Counted from the stretch's first letter, positions 7,526 to 17,060 are shown. The stretch is 64,000 nucleotides of DNA from Streptacidiphilus sp. P02-A3a (GCF_014084105.1 NZ_CP048289.1:8317922-8381921); one strand, 5' to 3'. Translations and numbers: made by a program. Notes: generated from the sequence alone by a model not told the origin.

Positions 7526-8614
7526 ATGAGCAAGCCCATGAGCAAGCCCATGGACAAGGGGCCGGCGGGCGAGGGGCCGGACGCGGACCAGGCCACCGCG
7601 CCGCTCCCCCGCCGCGGGGTGGACGCCTCCGGGCGGATCCCCACCGCGTACGGGCCGGGGAACCCCGTGCGGGACCAGCTGGACGCGGCGCACTACCGCA
7701 TCCGGCCGGGCGCGCCGAACCTGCCGATCCCCGAGCCGCAGCAGGCCGACGGCAGCGCCGAGGCCGACGCGGCGGCGTACCCGATAAGGCCGGGCACGCC
7801 GGAGGAACCGGCCTACGAGCGGTTCCAGGCGCTGGCCGAGCGCAAGGAAAGGCTGGACCGGCGACGGACCCGGATCCGCTGGGGCGCCGCACTGGTCGCG
7901 CTGTGCTGCCTGGTGGCGGTCGGCGTGGCGCTGCTGGCGTCGTCCTCGCCGAAGAAGCGCCAGGCCGCCGCCCCGCAGCCGACCCTCGCCCCGGCGAACC
8001 CCACGCCCAGCCCCACCGCTCCGCCGAGCACCGCTTCGAGCACGCCTTCTGACGCGCCGTCGGCATCCGCACCGGCGGCGAACCCGGTCACCCTCCTCTC
8101 CGGCGCCGCGACCGACGGCGCGCCGCTCGACGCCGCCGGCTTCTTCGCCGGACGCACCGTCACCGTCGACAAGCAGTCCTACACCCGGGCACTGACAACC
8201 GGCTCCGCCTGCACCCCGGCGGTCACCGCGCAGCTGGCCGCCGTCCTCACCCGCAACGGCTGCCGGACGCTGCTGCGCGCCAGCTACTCGGCCGGGACCA
8301 CCGCGGTGACCGTCGGCGTCGCGGTCTTCGACAGCGCGGCCCAGGCCCAGGCCGTCAAGCAGCAGACCACCGGGAACCTGCAGCCGCTCAGCGGCGGCGG
8401 GCTGCCGGTCTTCTGCCGGTTGGTGGTCTGCCGGATGACCACCAACGCGATCGGGCGCTACGCGTACTTCACCGTCGCCGGGTACACCACCGGCAAGCCG
8501 GTCCCGGCGAACGACACCAGTGCCTACGCGGCCACCACCGCCATGAACCAGCTGGTCTTCGACGGGCTGCTGGCCCGGGCCCAGCGGGAGGCGGCGACGC
8601 CTAGCGCGGGCTGA
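7526..8614 (+). CDS. Unrecognised single-pass membrane protein with extracytoplasmic domain
   Basis: I do not recognise the family. About 362 aa from the ATG at 7526. The cytoplasmic part (1-118) is Pro/Arg-rich and contains two related motifs, YRIRPGAP and YPIRPGTP. One membrane helix follows (about 119-141, ALVALCCLVAVGVALLA). A Pro/Thr/Ser/Ala linker (about 145-190) leads to a C-terminal domain of about 165 residues with four cysteines (SACTP, NGCRT, VFCRLVVCR). The start is unsure: ATGAGCAAGCCC is tandemly repeated, giving in-frame ATGs at 7526, 7538 and 7550. A TATGCT box at 7512-7517 suggests a very short leader. The gene overlaps truA by 14 bp, tail to tail. Confidence 0.8.
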   Translation: MSKPMSKPMDKGPAGEGPDADQATAPLPRRGVDASGRIPTAYGPGNPVRDQLDAAHYRIRPGAPNLPIPEPQQADGSAEADAAAYPIRPGTPEEPAYERFQALAERKERLDRRRTRIRWGAALVALCCLVAVGVALLASSSPKKRQAAAPQPTLAPANPTPSPTAPPSTASSTPSDAPSASAPAANPVTLLSGAATDGAPLDAAGFFAGRTVTVDKQSYTRALTTGSACTPAVTAQLAAVLTRNGCRTLLRASYSAGTTAVTVGVAVFDSAAQAQAVKQQTTGNLQPLSGGGLPVFCRLVVCRMTTNAIGRYAYFTVAGYTTGKPVPANDTSAYAATTAMNQLVFDGLLARAQREAATPSAG

Positions 8615-9509
8615 GCACCCGCAGGTTGCGCGCGGCACGGCTGCGCGCGGCCAGCTCGGCGTCGGCCGGGTAGCCGACCTCCTCCAGCGTCAGCCCGTGC
8701 GGCCGGACCACGGTGACCGCGGAGTCCCGCACGCCCCCGGCCAGCACCCGCGCCGGGAAGTCCGCCGGTCGCTGCCCGCCGCCGACCAGCAGCATCGAAC
8801 CGACCAGCGCCCGCACCATGTTGTGGCAGAAGGCGTCCGCCCGGACGGTACCGACCACCAGCCCCGGCAGCGCCGGGCCGAGCAGCGCGTCGCCGGGCAT
8901 CCGCTCCCAGCGGAAGTCCAGCAGCTCGCGGATGGTGGTCGCGCCCTCGCGCTTCTTGCAGTACGCCGCGAAGTCGTGCTCGCCGACCAGCTCCCGAGCT
9001 GCCGCGTTCATCAGCTCGACGTCCAACTCCCGGTCGTGCCACAGCACATGGGAACGCCGCAGCGGGTCCACCCCGGCCTGGGTGTCGCACACCCGGTACG
9101 CGTAGCGGCGCCAGACCGCCGAGAAGCGCGCGTCGAAGCCCGCCGGGGCCTCCGCCGCCCGCCACACCCGCACGTCCCCGGGCAGCCGCCCGGCCAGCCG
9201 CCGCAGCAGCTTCTCGCCCTCGGCCAGCCACAGCTCCCGCGGCAGGTCCAGGTGCGCCACCTGGCCGCGCGCGTGCACCCCGGCGTCGGTCCGCCCGGCC
9301 ACGGTCAGCGGGAACACCTCGGGCTGCCGCAGCACCACCCGGATCGCGTCCTCCAGCTCGCCCTGGACCGTCCGCCGCCCGCTCTTCTGCTTGGCCCAGC
9401 CGGAGAACTCCGTCCCGTCGTACGACAGGTCCAGCCGCACCCGGACCGCCCCCTCGGCGGGCCCGTCCCGCCGCTCCGGCTGCTCCGCGCAGTCAGCGGT
9501 CGTCGTCAT
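8601..9509 (-). CDS. truA: tRNA pseudouridine synthase A (TruA)
   Basis: Makes pseudouridine at positions 38-40 of tRNA anticodon arms. 302 aa. The N-terminal LSYDGTEFSGWAKQ and the catalytic AGRTDAGVHARGQVAHL (Asp about residue 75) are diagnostic; VWRRYAYRV, YCKKREGATTIREL and ADAFCHNMVRALVGS complete the fold. It is the last gene of the alpha operon block, 134 bp after rplQ, behind a strong hairpin, so it depends on read-through or a local promoter. Its end overlaps the convergent membrane-protein gene by 14 bp. Confidence 0.97.
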   Translation of the reverse strand: MTTTADCAEQPERRDGPAEGAVRVRLDLSYDGTEFSGWAKQKSGRRTVQGELEDAIRVVLRQPEVFPLTVAGRTDAGVHARGQVAHLDLPRELWLAEGEKLLRRLAGRLPGDVRVWRAAEAPAGFDARFSAVWRRYAYRVCDTQAGVDPLRRSHVLWHDRELDVELMNAAARELVGEHDFAAYCKKREGATTIRELLDFRWERMPGDALLGPALPGLVVGTVRADAFCHNMVRALVGSMLLVGGGQRPADFPARVLAGGVRDSAVTVVRPHGLTLEEVGYPADAELAARSRAARNLRVLSPR

Positions 9510-9526
9510 CGCTCGTCTCCTCCGTC

Positions 9527-9556
9527 ACACGTCCCGCACACGTCCCGCACACGTCC
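9527..9556. repeat. 11-bp tandem repeat upstream of truA
   Basis: ACACGTCCCGC occurs at 9527-9537 and 9538-9548, then partially to 9556. It is just upstream of the truA start on the minus strand. Probably slippage-derived spacer. Confidence 0.7.
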
Positions 9557-9586
9557 TGGTAGAGGCCAGCCGTCCGGTACACGGCC

Positions 9587-9622
9587 ACGGGCCCGCCCTC
9601 CCCGGGGGGAAGGCGGGCCCGT
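9587..9622 (-). terminator. Terminator after rplQ
   Basis: ACGGGCCCGCC (9587-9597) pairs with GGCGGGCCCGT (9612-9622), with a further C4/G4 stem inside and one mismatch. It lies directly downstream of the rplQ stop. Confidence 0.7.
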
Positions 9623-9643
9623 CGGCGGACTGGCGTCGCTGGA

Positions 9644-10126
9644 CTACTCGGCGGCCTCGGCCGGAGCAGCGTCCTCGACGACCTCGGCGGCCGGAGCGGC
9701 GGCCTCGGTCTCCTTGACGGCGCGCTTGGTCGCGGCCTCGGCCTCGCCGACCGAGGTCTGGGCCACGGTGAGGGCCTCGACCAGCTCGATCACGGCCATC
9801 GGGGCGTTGTCGCCACGACGGGGGCCGATCTTGGTGATGCGGGTGTAGCCACCGGGGCGGTTCTCGTAACGAGGCGCGATCTCGGTGAACAGGGTGTGCA
9901 GCACAGACACGTCGGTGATGGTCTTGCGGACCTCACGGCGGTTGTGGATGTCACCCTTCTTGGCCTTGGTGATCAGCTTCTCCGCCACCGGGCGCAGGCG
10001 GCGAGCCTTGGCCTCGGTGGTGGTGATGCGGCCGTACTGGAACAGCTCACGGGCCAGACCGGCGAGCAGCAGACGCTCGTGGGACGGGCCGCCGCCGAGG
10101 CGGGCACCCTTCGCGGGGCGGGGCAT
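9644..10126 (-). CDS. rplQ: Ribosomal protein L17
   Basis: Large-subunit protein at the exit-tunnel rim. 160 aa: the conserved first 120 residues contain GARLGGGPSHERLLLAGLA, then TEAKARRLRPVAEKLIT and RPGGYTRITKIGPRRGDNA. The last 40 residues are an Ala/Glu-rich tail typical of streptomycete L17 and not conserved elsewhere. It is downstream of rpoA with a 151-bp gap that contains a 14-bp perfect hairpin, so its level may be set apart from rpoA. Confidence 0.98.
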   Translation of the reverse strand: MPRPAKGARLGGGPSHERLLLAGLARELFQYGRITTTEAKARRLRPVAEKLITKAKKGDIHNRREVRKTITDVSVLHTLFTEIAPRYENRPGGYTRITKIGPRRGDNAPMAVIELVEALTVAQTSVGEAEAATKRAVKETEAAAPAAEVVEDAAPAEAAE

Positions 10127-10222
10127 GGTGTCTCCTTGGATCTCCGACCCCCGGCCGTACCAGGTACCGGGGCGGGCGCAGCGGCACGGTTGCCGCTACG
10201 ACTTCTCACACACAGCTTTCAA

Positions 10223-10254
10223 GGGTACGGGACCGCCGGAGCGGTCCCGTACCC
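10223..10254 (-). terminator. Perfect hairpin between rpoA and rplQ
   Basis: GGGTACGGGACCGC / GCGGTCCCGTACCC, 14 bp, CGGA loop. It may be a partial terminator or a processing or stability element, because the operon continues downstream. Confidence 0.65.
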
Positions 10255-10277
10255 GGTGGAACTCAGCGGCGGAAACC

Positions 10278-11297
10278 TCAGTACTGCTCGGTCTCCGCGA
10301 AGCCCGGGTCGTCGTCGTCGGCGCCGAAGGCGTCGGCGGCGGCGGTCGGGTCGAATCCGGGCGGGCTGTCCTTGAGCGCCAGGCCCATGCCGGCCAGCTT
10401 CGCCTTAACCTCGTCGATCGACTTCGCACCGAAGTTGCGGATGTCGAGCAGGTCGGCCTCGGAGCGGGCGACGAGCTCACCCACGGAGTGGATGCCCTCG
10501 CGCTTGAGGCAGTTGTACGACCGAACGGTGAGCTCAAGCTCCTCGATCGGCAGGGCGAGATCAGCGGCCAGGGCGGCGTCCGTCGGGGACGGGCCCATGT
10601 CGATGCCCTCGGCGTCGATGTTCAGCTCGCGAGCGAGACCGAACAGCTCCACCAGGGTCTTGCCGGCCGAGGCCATGGCGTCGCGGGGACGCATGGCGGG
10701 CTTGGTCTCGACGTCGACGATGAGCTTGTCGAAGTCGGTACGCTGCTCGACTCGGGTCGCCTCGACCTTGTAGGTGACCTTGAGCACCGGGCTGTAGATG
10801 GAGTCGACCGGGATCCGGCCGATCTCCTGGCCCGACTGCTTGTTCTGGACGGCGGAGACGTAGCCGCGACCGCGCTCGACGGTCAGCTCCATCTCCAGCT
10901 TGCCCTTGCCGTTGAGCGTGGCCAGGACCAGCTCGGGGTTGTGCACCTCGACACCGGCCGGGGGCGCGATGTCGGCGGCGGTGACCAGACCCGGGCCCTG
11001 CTTGCGCAGGTACATCACGACCGGCTCGTCGTGCTCCGAGGAGACGACCAGCTGCTTGATGTTCAGGATGAGGTCGGTGACGTCCTCCTTGACGCCCGGC
11101 ACGGTGGTGAACTCGTGCAGGACCCCGTCGATCCGGATGCTGGTGACAGCGGCACCGGGGATCGAGGAGAGGAGGGTGCGGCGGAGCGAGTTGCCGAGGG
11201 TATAGCCGAAGCCCGGCTCCAGCGGCTCGATGACGAACCGGGAGCGGAACTCGTCGACGACCTCTTCGGTCAGCGACGGACGCTGAGCGATCAGCAT
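10278..11297 (-). CDS. rpoA: RNA polymerase alpha subunit
   Basis: Scaffold of core RNA polymerase. 339 aa from MLIAQRPSLTEEVVDEF (ATG 11297); 33 further upstream residues in frame are not family-like. The N-terminal assembly domain shows LEPGFGYTLGNSLRRTLLSS. The C-terminal DNA-binding domain shows LKREGIHSVGELVARSE and NFGAKSIDEVKAKL. The C-terminal tail is acidic and streptomycete-like. It lies between two strong intercistronic hairpins (11354-11387 upstream, 10223-10254 downstream), an unusual arrangement in a ribosomal operon. Confidence 0.98.
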   Translation of the reverse strand: MLIAQRPSLTEEVVDEFRSRFVIEPLEPGFGYTLGNSLRRTLLSSIPGAAVTSIRIDGVLHEFTTVPGVKEDVTDLILNIKQLVVSSEHDEPVVMYLRKQGPGLVTAADIAPPAGVEVHNPELVLATLNGKGKLEMELTVERGRGYVSAVQNKQSGQEIGRIPVDSIYSPVLKVTYKVEATRVEQRTDFDKLIVDVETKPAMRPRDAMASAGKTLVELFGLARELNIDAEGIDMGPSPTDAALAADLALPIEELELTVRSYNCLKREGIHSVGELVARSEADLLDIRNFGAKSIDEVKAKLAGMGLALKDSPPGFDPTAAADAFGADDDDPGFAETEQY

Positions 11298-11353
11298 GGG
11301 GGAATTCCTCCAGATAGATCTTCGGCACCCACTATTTGATGCCGACAAAGCAA

Positions 11354-11387
11354 GGATACGGCCCCCGCGCGAACGGGGGCCGTATCC
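11354..11387 (-). terminator. Perfect hairpin between rpsK and rpoA
   Basis: GGATACGGCCCCCG / CGGGGGCCGTATCC, 14 bp, loop CGCGAA. It is terminator-like but inside the operon, so attenuation or mRNA processing is more likely than full termination. Confidence 0.65.
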
Positions 11388-11414
11388 GGAAGCCACTCAC
11401 CGAAACGGCGCGTG

Positions 11415-11822
11415 TCAGACGCGGCGGCGCTTCGGGGGGCGGCAGCCGTTGTGCGGGGTGGGGGTGACGTCCTGGATCGAGCCGACCTCCAGGCCGGTGG
11501 CCTGGATGGAGCGGATCGCGGTCTCGCGGCCGGAGCCGGGACCCTTCACGAAGACGTCGACCTTGCGCATGCCGTGCTCCTGGGCGCGACGCGCGGCGGC
11601 CTCAGCGGCCATCTGCGCGGCGAACGGAGTCGACTTGCGGGAGCCCTTGAAGCCGACGTGGCCCGAGGACGCCCACGCGATCACGTTGCCCGAGGGGTCC
11701 GTGATGGAGACGATGGTGTTGTTGAACGTGCTCTTGATGTGCGCGTGGCCGTGAGCGACGTTCTTCTTTTCCTTGCGGCGGATCTTCTTCGCGCCGGCAG
11801 CCTGACGACCCTTGGGGGGCAT
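11415..11822 (-). CDS. rpsK: Ribosomal protein S11
   Basis: Platform protein of the small subunit, 135 aa, normal length. Conserved pieces are AHGHAHIKSTFNNTIVSITD, WASSGHVGFKGSRKSTPFAAQ and the C-terminal TPTPHNGCRPPKRRRV. It starts at the ATG at 11822, 75 bp after rpsM, in the usual order rpmJ-rpsM-rpsK-rpoA. Confidence 0.98.
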   Translation of the reverse strand: MPPKGRQAAGAKKIRRKEKKNVAHGHAHIKSTFNNTIVSITDPSGNVIAWASSGHVGFKGSRKSTPFAAQMAAEAAARRAQEHGMRKVDVFVKGPGSGRETAIRSIQATGLEVGSIQDVTPTPHNGCRPPKRRRV

Positions 11823-11897
11823 AAGTCTGTTTCTCCTACTGAGGTGGTCGGTCCGCTAGCCCAGCGGGCCGGATTGAAGTCCGGTTAGTGGGGCGGA

Positions 11898-12278
11898 CTA
11901 CTTCTTGCCGGGCTTCTTCTTGCCGGCAATCGCGCGACGCGGACCCTTGCGGGTACGGGCGTTCGTGTGGGTGCGCTGACCGTGGACCGGCAGGCCGCGG
12001 CGGTGACGCAGGCCCTGGTAGCACCCGATCTCGACCTTGCGGCGGATGTCGGCCGCGACCTCACGGCGGAGGTCACCCTCGACCTTGAAGTTGGCGTCGA
12101 TGAACTCACGCAGCTTGACCAGGTCCTCTTCGGTGATGTCGCGAACGCGGACGTTCGGGTTCACACCGGTCTCGGCCAGGGCCTGCTGCGAGCGGGTACG
12201 GCCGATGCCGTACACGTAGGTGAGGGCGATCTCGATCCGCTTTTCGCGGGGGAGATCAACGCCGGCGAGGCGTGCCAT
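11898..12278 (-). CDS. rpsM: Ribosomal protein S13
   Basis: Head protein of the small subunit that contacts the P-site tRNA and forms bridges to the large subunit. 126 aa. It begins ARLAGVDLPREKRIEIALTY and ends in the basic tail RKGPRRAIAGKKKPGKK. GQRTHTNARTRKGP is the family signature. A 183-bp gap to rpmJ upstream is unusually long for this operon and contains a 10-bp perfect hairpin at 12373-12396. Confidence 0.98.
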   Translation of the reverse strand: MARLAGVDLPREKRIEIALTYVYGIGRTRSQQALAETGVNPNVRVRDITEEDLVKLREFIDANFKVEGDLRREVAADIRRKVEIGCYQGLRHRRGLPVHGQRTHTNARTRKGPRRAIAGKKKPGKK

Positions 12279-12372
12279 GAATGTGGCTCCTGTGTTCCTT
12301 CGGAGGTCTGACGCGATGCCTCTCGTTCAGCTCACGCTGAGCGAGCCCCGGCCTCCGGACCGAGGGTGGCAG

Positions 12373-12396
12373 TCCACTCGCGAACTCGCGAGTGGA
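12373..12396. other. Perfect hairpin in the rpmJ-rpsM gap
   Basis: TCCACTCGCG / CGCGAGTGGA with an AACT loop. A second imperfect hairpin (CTCG..CAGC / GCTG..CGAG) lies at about 12322-12345. Candidate regulatory or processing structure in the rpsM leader; no coding sequence is seen in this gap. Confidence 0.5.
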
Positions 12397-12461
12397 TCGG
12401 GCATCCCGCTTATGTTGTTTTTCGCGTCGCGCGAAGAGTTACGACCCGTGCAGGGAAGCGA

Positions 12462-12575
12462 TCAGCCCTGGCGCTGCTTGTGGCGCAGGTTCTCGCAGAT
12501 CACCATGACCCGCCCGTGACGGCGGATCACCTTGCACTTGTCGCAGATCTTCTTGACGCTCGGCTTGACCTTCAT
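12462..12575 (-). CDS. rpmJ: Ribosomal protein L36
   Basis: Very small 37-aa large-subunit protein. The reading frame begins MKVKPSVKKICDKCKVIRR and ends RHKQRQG. Cys11, Cys14, Cys27 and His32 form the zinc-binding set of the C+ form. It sits 57 bp after infA, its usual place in actinobacteria. Confidence 0.97.
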   Translation of the reverse strand: MKVKPSVKKICDKCKVIRRHGRVMVICENLRHKQRQG

Positions 12576-12632
12576 GGGATTCAGGTTCTCCGGGTCGAGC
12601 GCGCCCCGGTGAGGGGGCGCGAGATCTGCTGC

Positions 12633-12854
12633 TTACTTGTACCGGTAGACGATACGTCCACGGGTCAGGTCGTACGGGCTGAGCTCCACGACGACGCGGT
12701 CGTCCGGGAGGATACGGATGTAGTGCATCCGCATCTTGCCGCTGATGTGGGCGAGGACCTTGTGACCGTTTTGGAGCTCTACCTTGAACATGGCGTTCGG
12801 CAGAGACTCGATGACGGTGCCCTCGATCTCGATGGCGCCTTGCTTTTTGGCCAT
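12633..12854 (-). CDS. infA: Translation initiation factor IF-1
   Basis: 73-aa OB-fold protein that binds the ribosomal A site during initiation. It opens MAKKQGAIEIEGTVIESLPN, continues MFKVELQNGHKVLAHISGKMR, and ends LTRGRIVYRYK, all conserved. It is the first gene after map; a terminator-like hairpin and a good promoter (12981-13010) lie between, so it heads its own transcript infA-rpmJ-rpsM-rpsK-rpoA-rplQ. Confidence 0.98.
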   Translation of the reverse strand: MAKKQGAIEIEGTVIESLPNAMFKVELQNGHKVLAHISGKMRMHYIRILPDDRVVVELSPYDLTRGRIVYRYK

Positions 12855-12980
12855 GTCCTGCGGGTATCGCCTTCCGGATTTGACTACCGTAGTCGGCGCT
12901 CACGCAGGGACCGCTAAGTCCACCCCGCCACTGGTAGTGCGAGGACGTGCGGATGCAAGCTACGAGTGAGCCGACACAGC

Positions 12981-13010
12981 AGTCTACGTCACCGGCCAAG
13001 CTATAGCGAA
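12981..13010 (-). promoter_or_regulatory. infA operon promoter
   Basis: TTCGCT (13005-13010) and TAGACT (12981-12986) on the minus strand, spaced by 18 bases. It is immediately downstream of the map terminator and about 125 bp before infA. Confidence 0.65.
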
Positions 13011-13012
13011 AT

Positions 13013-13038
13013 CGTCGGCCCAGCGGTTCGGGCCGACG
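13013..13038 (-). terminator. Terminator after map
   Basis: CGTCGGCCC / GGGCCGACG, 9 bp perfect, loop of 8 bases. It lies about 30 bp beyond the map stop codon. Confidence 0.65.
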
Positions 13039-13066
13039 GCGCGAGTCGGCGGTGCGAGTCGGCGGC

Positions 13067-13903
13067 TCAGGCCAGCGGATCCGGGGCGGCGGTGATGCCC
13101 AGCTCCGCCAGCCGGGCCCGGCCGCCGTCGAAGGCGGTCAGCACCAGCGGACCCTCCTCGGTCACCGCGATCGAGTGCTCCCAGTGCGAGGCCCAGGTGC
13201 CGTCGTTGGTCTTGACGGTCCAGCCGTCCTCCAGCGTGCGGGTGTGCGGCGTCCCCAGGCTGACCATGGGCTCGATCGCGATGCAGAAGCCGGGGACCAG
13301 CTTCACCCCGCGACCGCGCCGGCGGTCGACGTAGTTCAGCAGGTGCGGGTCCATGTGCATCTCGGAGCCGATGCCGTGGCCGCCGAAGTCCTCGATGATG
13401 CCGTACTTGCCCTTGGGCGGCAGCGGCTGGCGGCGGATGTACGCCTCGATGGCGCGGCTCAGGTCGGACAGCCGGTTGTTCTTCTTCACCTGGGCGATAC
13501 CGGCCCACATGGAGTCCTCGGTGACCTGGCTCAGCCGCAGCAGCTCCTCCGGGTGGCCCTCGCCGACGAAGACGGTGATCGCCGCGTCGCCGTGCCAGCC
13601 GTCCACGATCGCGCCGCAGTCGATGGAGATCATGTCCCCGTCGGCGAGCTTGCGGTCGCCCGGGATGCCGTGCACCACCTCGTCGTTCACCGAGGCGCAG
13701 ATGACCCCGGTGAAGCCGTGGTAGCCGAGGAAGTTGGACTTGGCGCCGTGGCCGTCGATGACCTTCGCCGCGATCGCGTTCAGCTCGCCGGTGGTGATCC
13801 CCGGCGCCACCGCCTCCCGGCAGGCCTTCAGCGCCTCGGCGACGACCAGCCCGGCCTCCCGCATCTTGGCGATCTGCTCCGGGGTCTTGATCTCAACAGC
13901 CAT
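13067..13903 (-). CDS. map: Methionine aminopeptidase, type I
   Basis: Removes the N-terminal methionine from nascent proteins. 278 aa from MAVEIKTPEQIAKMR. Metal-binding residues sit in SIDCGAIVDGWHGDAA (two Asp), GGHGIGSEMHMDPH (His), FCIAIEPMVS (Glu) and HWEHSIAVTEEGP (Glu). An in-frame extension of 40 residues upstream looks untranslated. It is the third gene of secY-adk-map, but 147 bp with an 11-bp hairpin separate it from adk. Confidence 0.97.
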   Translation of the reverse strand: MAVEIKTPEQIAKMREAGLVVAEALKACREAVAPGITTGELNAIAAKVIDGHGAKSNFLGYHGFTGVICASVNDEVVHGIPGDRKLADGDMISIDCGAIVDGWHGDAAITVFVGEGHPEELLRLSQVTEDSMWAGIAQVKKNNRLSDLSRAIEAYIRRQPLPPKGKYGIIEDFGGHGIGSEMHMDPHLLNYVDRRRGRGVKLVPGFCIAIEPMVSLGTPHTRTLEDGWTVKTNDGTWASHWEHSIAVTEEGPLVLTAFDGGRARLAELGITAAPDPLA

Positions 13904-13995
13904 GCTTGTTCGCCTTCCCGCTCCCGCTCCCGCGGGATCCCGTTCGTCCCTGCCCGGCCACCGTTCCACGGTACGACCGTCCGCCCGAACGCGCT

Positions 13996-14029
13996 CCGGC
14001 CGTGACCCCCCTGCGGGCGTCACGGCCGG
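13996..14029 (-). terminator. Hairpin between adk and map
   Basis: CCGGCCGTGAC (13996-14006) pairs perfectly with GTCACGGCCGG (14019-14029). Terminator-like or processing structure within the secY-adk-map unit. Confidence 0.55.
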
Positions 14030-14050
14030 TTCGCGCGTACGCGCGTCGAC

Positions 14051-14736
14051 TCACTCGGAGCCGACTGTTTCCCTGTCCTCGGTGTCCTTGTTCCGGCGCA
14101 GCGCCTCGATGGCCCGCCCGGTGACCTCGTCCACCTTGCCCAGCGCCGGGATGGTGGTGACCAGTCCCTGCTTCTGGTAGTACGCGATGATCGGCTCGGT
14201 CTGCGTGTGGTAGACCTCCAGCCGGACTCGCACGCTCTCCTCGCTGTCGTCCCCGCGCTGGTAGAGCTCACCGCCGCAGACGTCGCAGACGCCCGGCACG
14301 GCCGGGGTGTTGTACTCCACGTGGAAGATGTGCGCGCTGTCGTTGCGGCACACCCGCCGGCCCGCGATGCGGCGGACCACCTCGTCCTCGGGGACCTCCA
14401 GGTCCAGCACGCCGTCCAACTCGATCCCCCACTCGGTGAGGATCTCGTCCAGCGCCACGGCCTGGGCCACGTTGCGGGGGAATCCGTCGAGCAGGAAGCC
14501 GTTGGCGGCGTCCGGCTGGGCCAGCCGGTCCTTCGCCATGGCGATGGTGACCTCATCCGGTACCAGCTCGCCCGCGTCCATGATGCTCTTCGCGGCAAGG
14601 CCCAGCTCGGTGCCCTGACTGATGTTGGCGCGGAACAGGTCACCGGTGGACACGTGCGGGATGGACAGGGTCTTGGCCAGCAGCGTGGCCTGAGTACCCT
14701 TCCCGGCCCCGGGCGGCCCGACGAGGACGATTCGCA

Positions 14737-14737
<1 letters not shown>
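14051..14737 (-). CDS. adk: Adenylate kinase
   Basis: Catalyses ATP + AMP = 2 ADP. 228 aa with the P-loop GPPGAGKGTQA and the AMP-site segments ISQGTELG and GFPRNVAQA. The long LID begins RRVCRNDSAH and contains GVCDVCGGELYQR. The LID keeps three of the four cysteines of the zinc type; the second position of the first pair is Asp, a variant usual for this family. Its start codon overlaps the secY stop (TGATG), so translation is coupled. Confidence 0.97.
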
Positions 14738-16050
<1,313 letters not shown>

Positions 16051-16202
16051 GGTGCCTCCTGCAGCTCCCTGCCGAGGCGGCGGGAGGGACGGTGGATCTG
16101 GGCCCGGCACGGTTCCGAACAGGGCCTGACAGTGGGGGGATCCGCTCGCGGAACCGGCGCGCAGACAACAGACCGCCGCCAGACTACAAGTGGACTCCAC
16201 GG

Positions 16203-16232
16203 ACTCTAACAGTCCGTGGCCGCCCGAATGAA
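16203..16232 (-). promoter_or_regulatory. Candidate secY promoter
   Basis: TTCATT (16227-16232), 18-base spacer, TAGAGT (16203-16208) on the minus strand. The -10 box is good and the -35 weak. It is embedded in the inverted repeat at 16197-16219, which could be an operator. Confidence 0.4.
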
Positions 16233-16350
16233 GCGCGTGCCCGCATGCATCTTCAGCTGTGCCCCCGCCATGTGTGCGGTTGTCACCCTTCGTCCCCAAC
16301 AGGCGCGGGTTGGAGCGGTGTGTCGAACGGATCGGGGGCGGAACGCAGAA

Positions 16351-16388
16351 CGTCGGGCCCGCCCCCCGAAAGGGGGACGGGCCCGACG
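16351..16388 (-). terminator. Terminator at the end of the spc block
   Basis: CGTCGGGCCCG pairs with CGGGCCCGACG around a C5-GAAA-G5 tip. One mismatched base pair in a 17-bp stem, directly after the rplO stop. Confidence 0.8.
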
Positions 16389-16420
16389 CTTGTGCCAGTC
16401 GAACGCTCTGCGGCGAAGCC

Positions 16421-16876
16421 TCAGATCAGCTCGGTGACGGTGCCGCCGGCGGCGGCGATCTTCTCGGCGGCGGAAGCGGAGACGGCGTCAACCGAAACCT
16501 GCAGCGCCACGGTGAGCTCACCGGTACCCAGCACCTTGACGAGCGAGTTCTTGCGAACCGCGCCCTTGGCGACCAGGCCCTCGACGGTGACCTCGCCACC
16601 CTCGGGGTAGAGGGTGTTGAGCTTGTCCAGGTTCACGACCTGGAACTCCACGCGGAACGGGTTCTTGAAGCCCTTGAGCTTCGGCAGGCGCATGTGAAGG
16701 GGCATCTGGCCACCCTCGAAACGCGCCGGAACCTGGTACCGCGCCTTGGTGCCCTTGGTACCACGACCAGCGGTCTTACCCTTGGATGCCTCACCACGAC
16801 CGACACGGGTCTTGGCGGTCTTGGCACCCGGGGCGGGCCGCAGGTTGTGGATCTTCAGCGGGTTCTGCTCCGCCAT
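16421..16876 (-). CDS. rplO: Ribosomal protein L15
   Basis: Large-subunit protein, 151 aa. It opens with LKIHNLRPAPGAK, followed by the Gly/Lys-rich TRVGRGEASKGKTAGRGTKG and then GGQMPLHMRLPKLKGFKN. It is one base downstream of rpmD and is the last gene of the spc block; a strong terminator follows, cutting it off from secY. Confidence 0.98.
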   Translation of the reverse strand: MAEQNPLKIHNLRPAPGAKTAKTRVGRGEASKGKTAGRGTKGTKARYQVPARFEGGQMPLHMRLPKLKGFKNPFRVEFQVVNLDKLNTLYPEGGEVTVEGLVAKGAVRKNSLVKVLGTGELTVALQVSVDAVSASAAEKIAAAGGTVTELI

Positions 16877-16877
16877 T

Positions 16878-17060
16878 TCAGTCCACCTCCTCGACCGTGA
16901 CGAGGTGGCGGACGGTCTGGGCCATCCCGCGGATCTCGGGACGGTCCTCCTTCACGACCACGTCGTGCATGCGCTTGAGACCAAGCGAACGCAGGGTGTC
17001 ACGGTGGTTCTGCTTGCTGCCGATGTACGACTTGGTCTGCGTGATCTTCAGGCGAGCCAT
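16878..17060 (-). CDS. rpmD: Ribosomal protein L30
   Basis: 60-aa large-subunit protein. Sequence begins ARLKITQTKSYIGSKQNHRD and carries LRSLGLKRMHDVVVKEDRPE. The start overlaps the rpsE stop by one base, and one base separates its end from rplO. The charged tail (VTVEEVD) is normal. Confidence 0.98.
   Translation of the reverse strand: MARLKITQTKSYIGSKQNHRDTLRSLGLKRMHDVVVKEDRPEIRGMAQTVRHLVTVEEVD

Larger units (their letters stand above)
16051..16420. other. rplO-secY intergenic region
   Basis: This 370-bp gap holds no credible gene. It contains the rplO terminator (16351-16388), a candidate secY promoter (16203-16232) and a perfect 9-bp inverted repeat CCACGGACT / AGTCCGTGG (16197-16219) that overlaps the promoter's -10 box. 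Confidence 0.6.
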
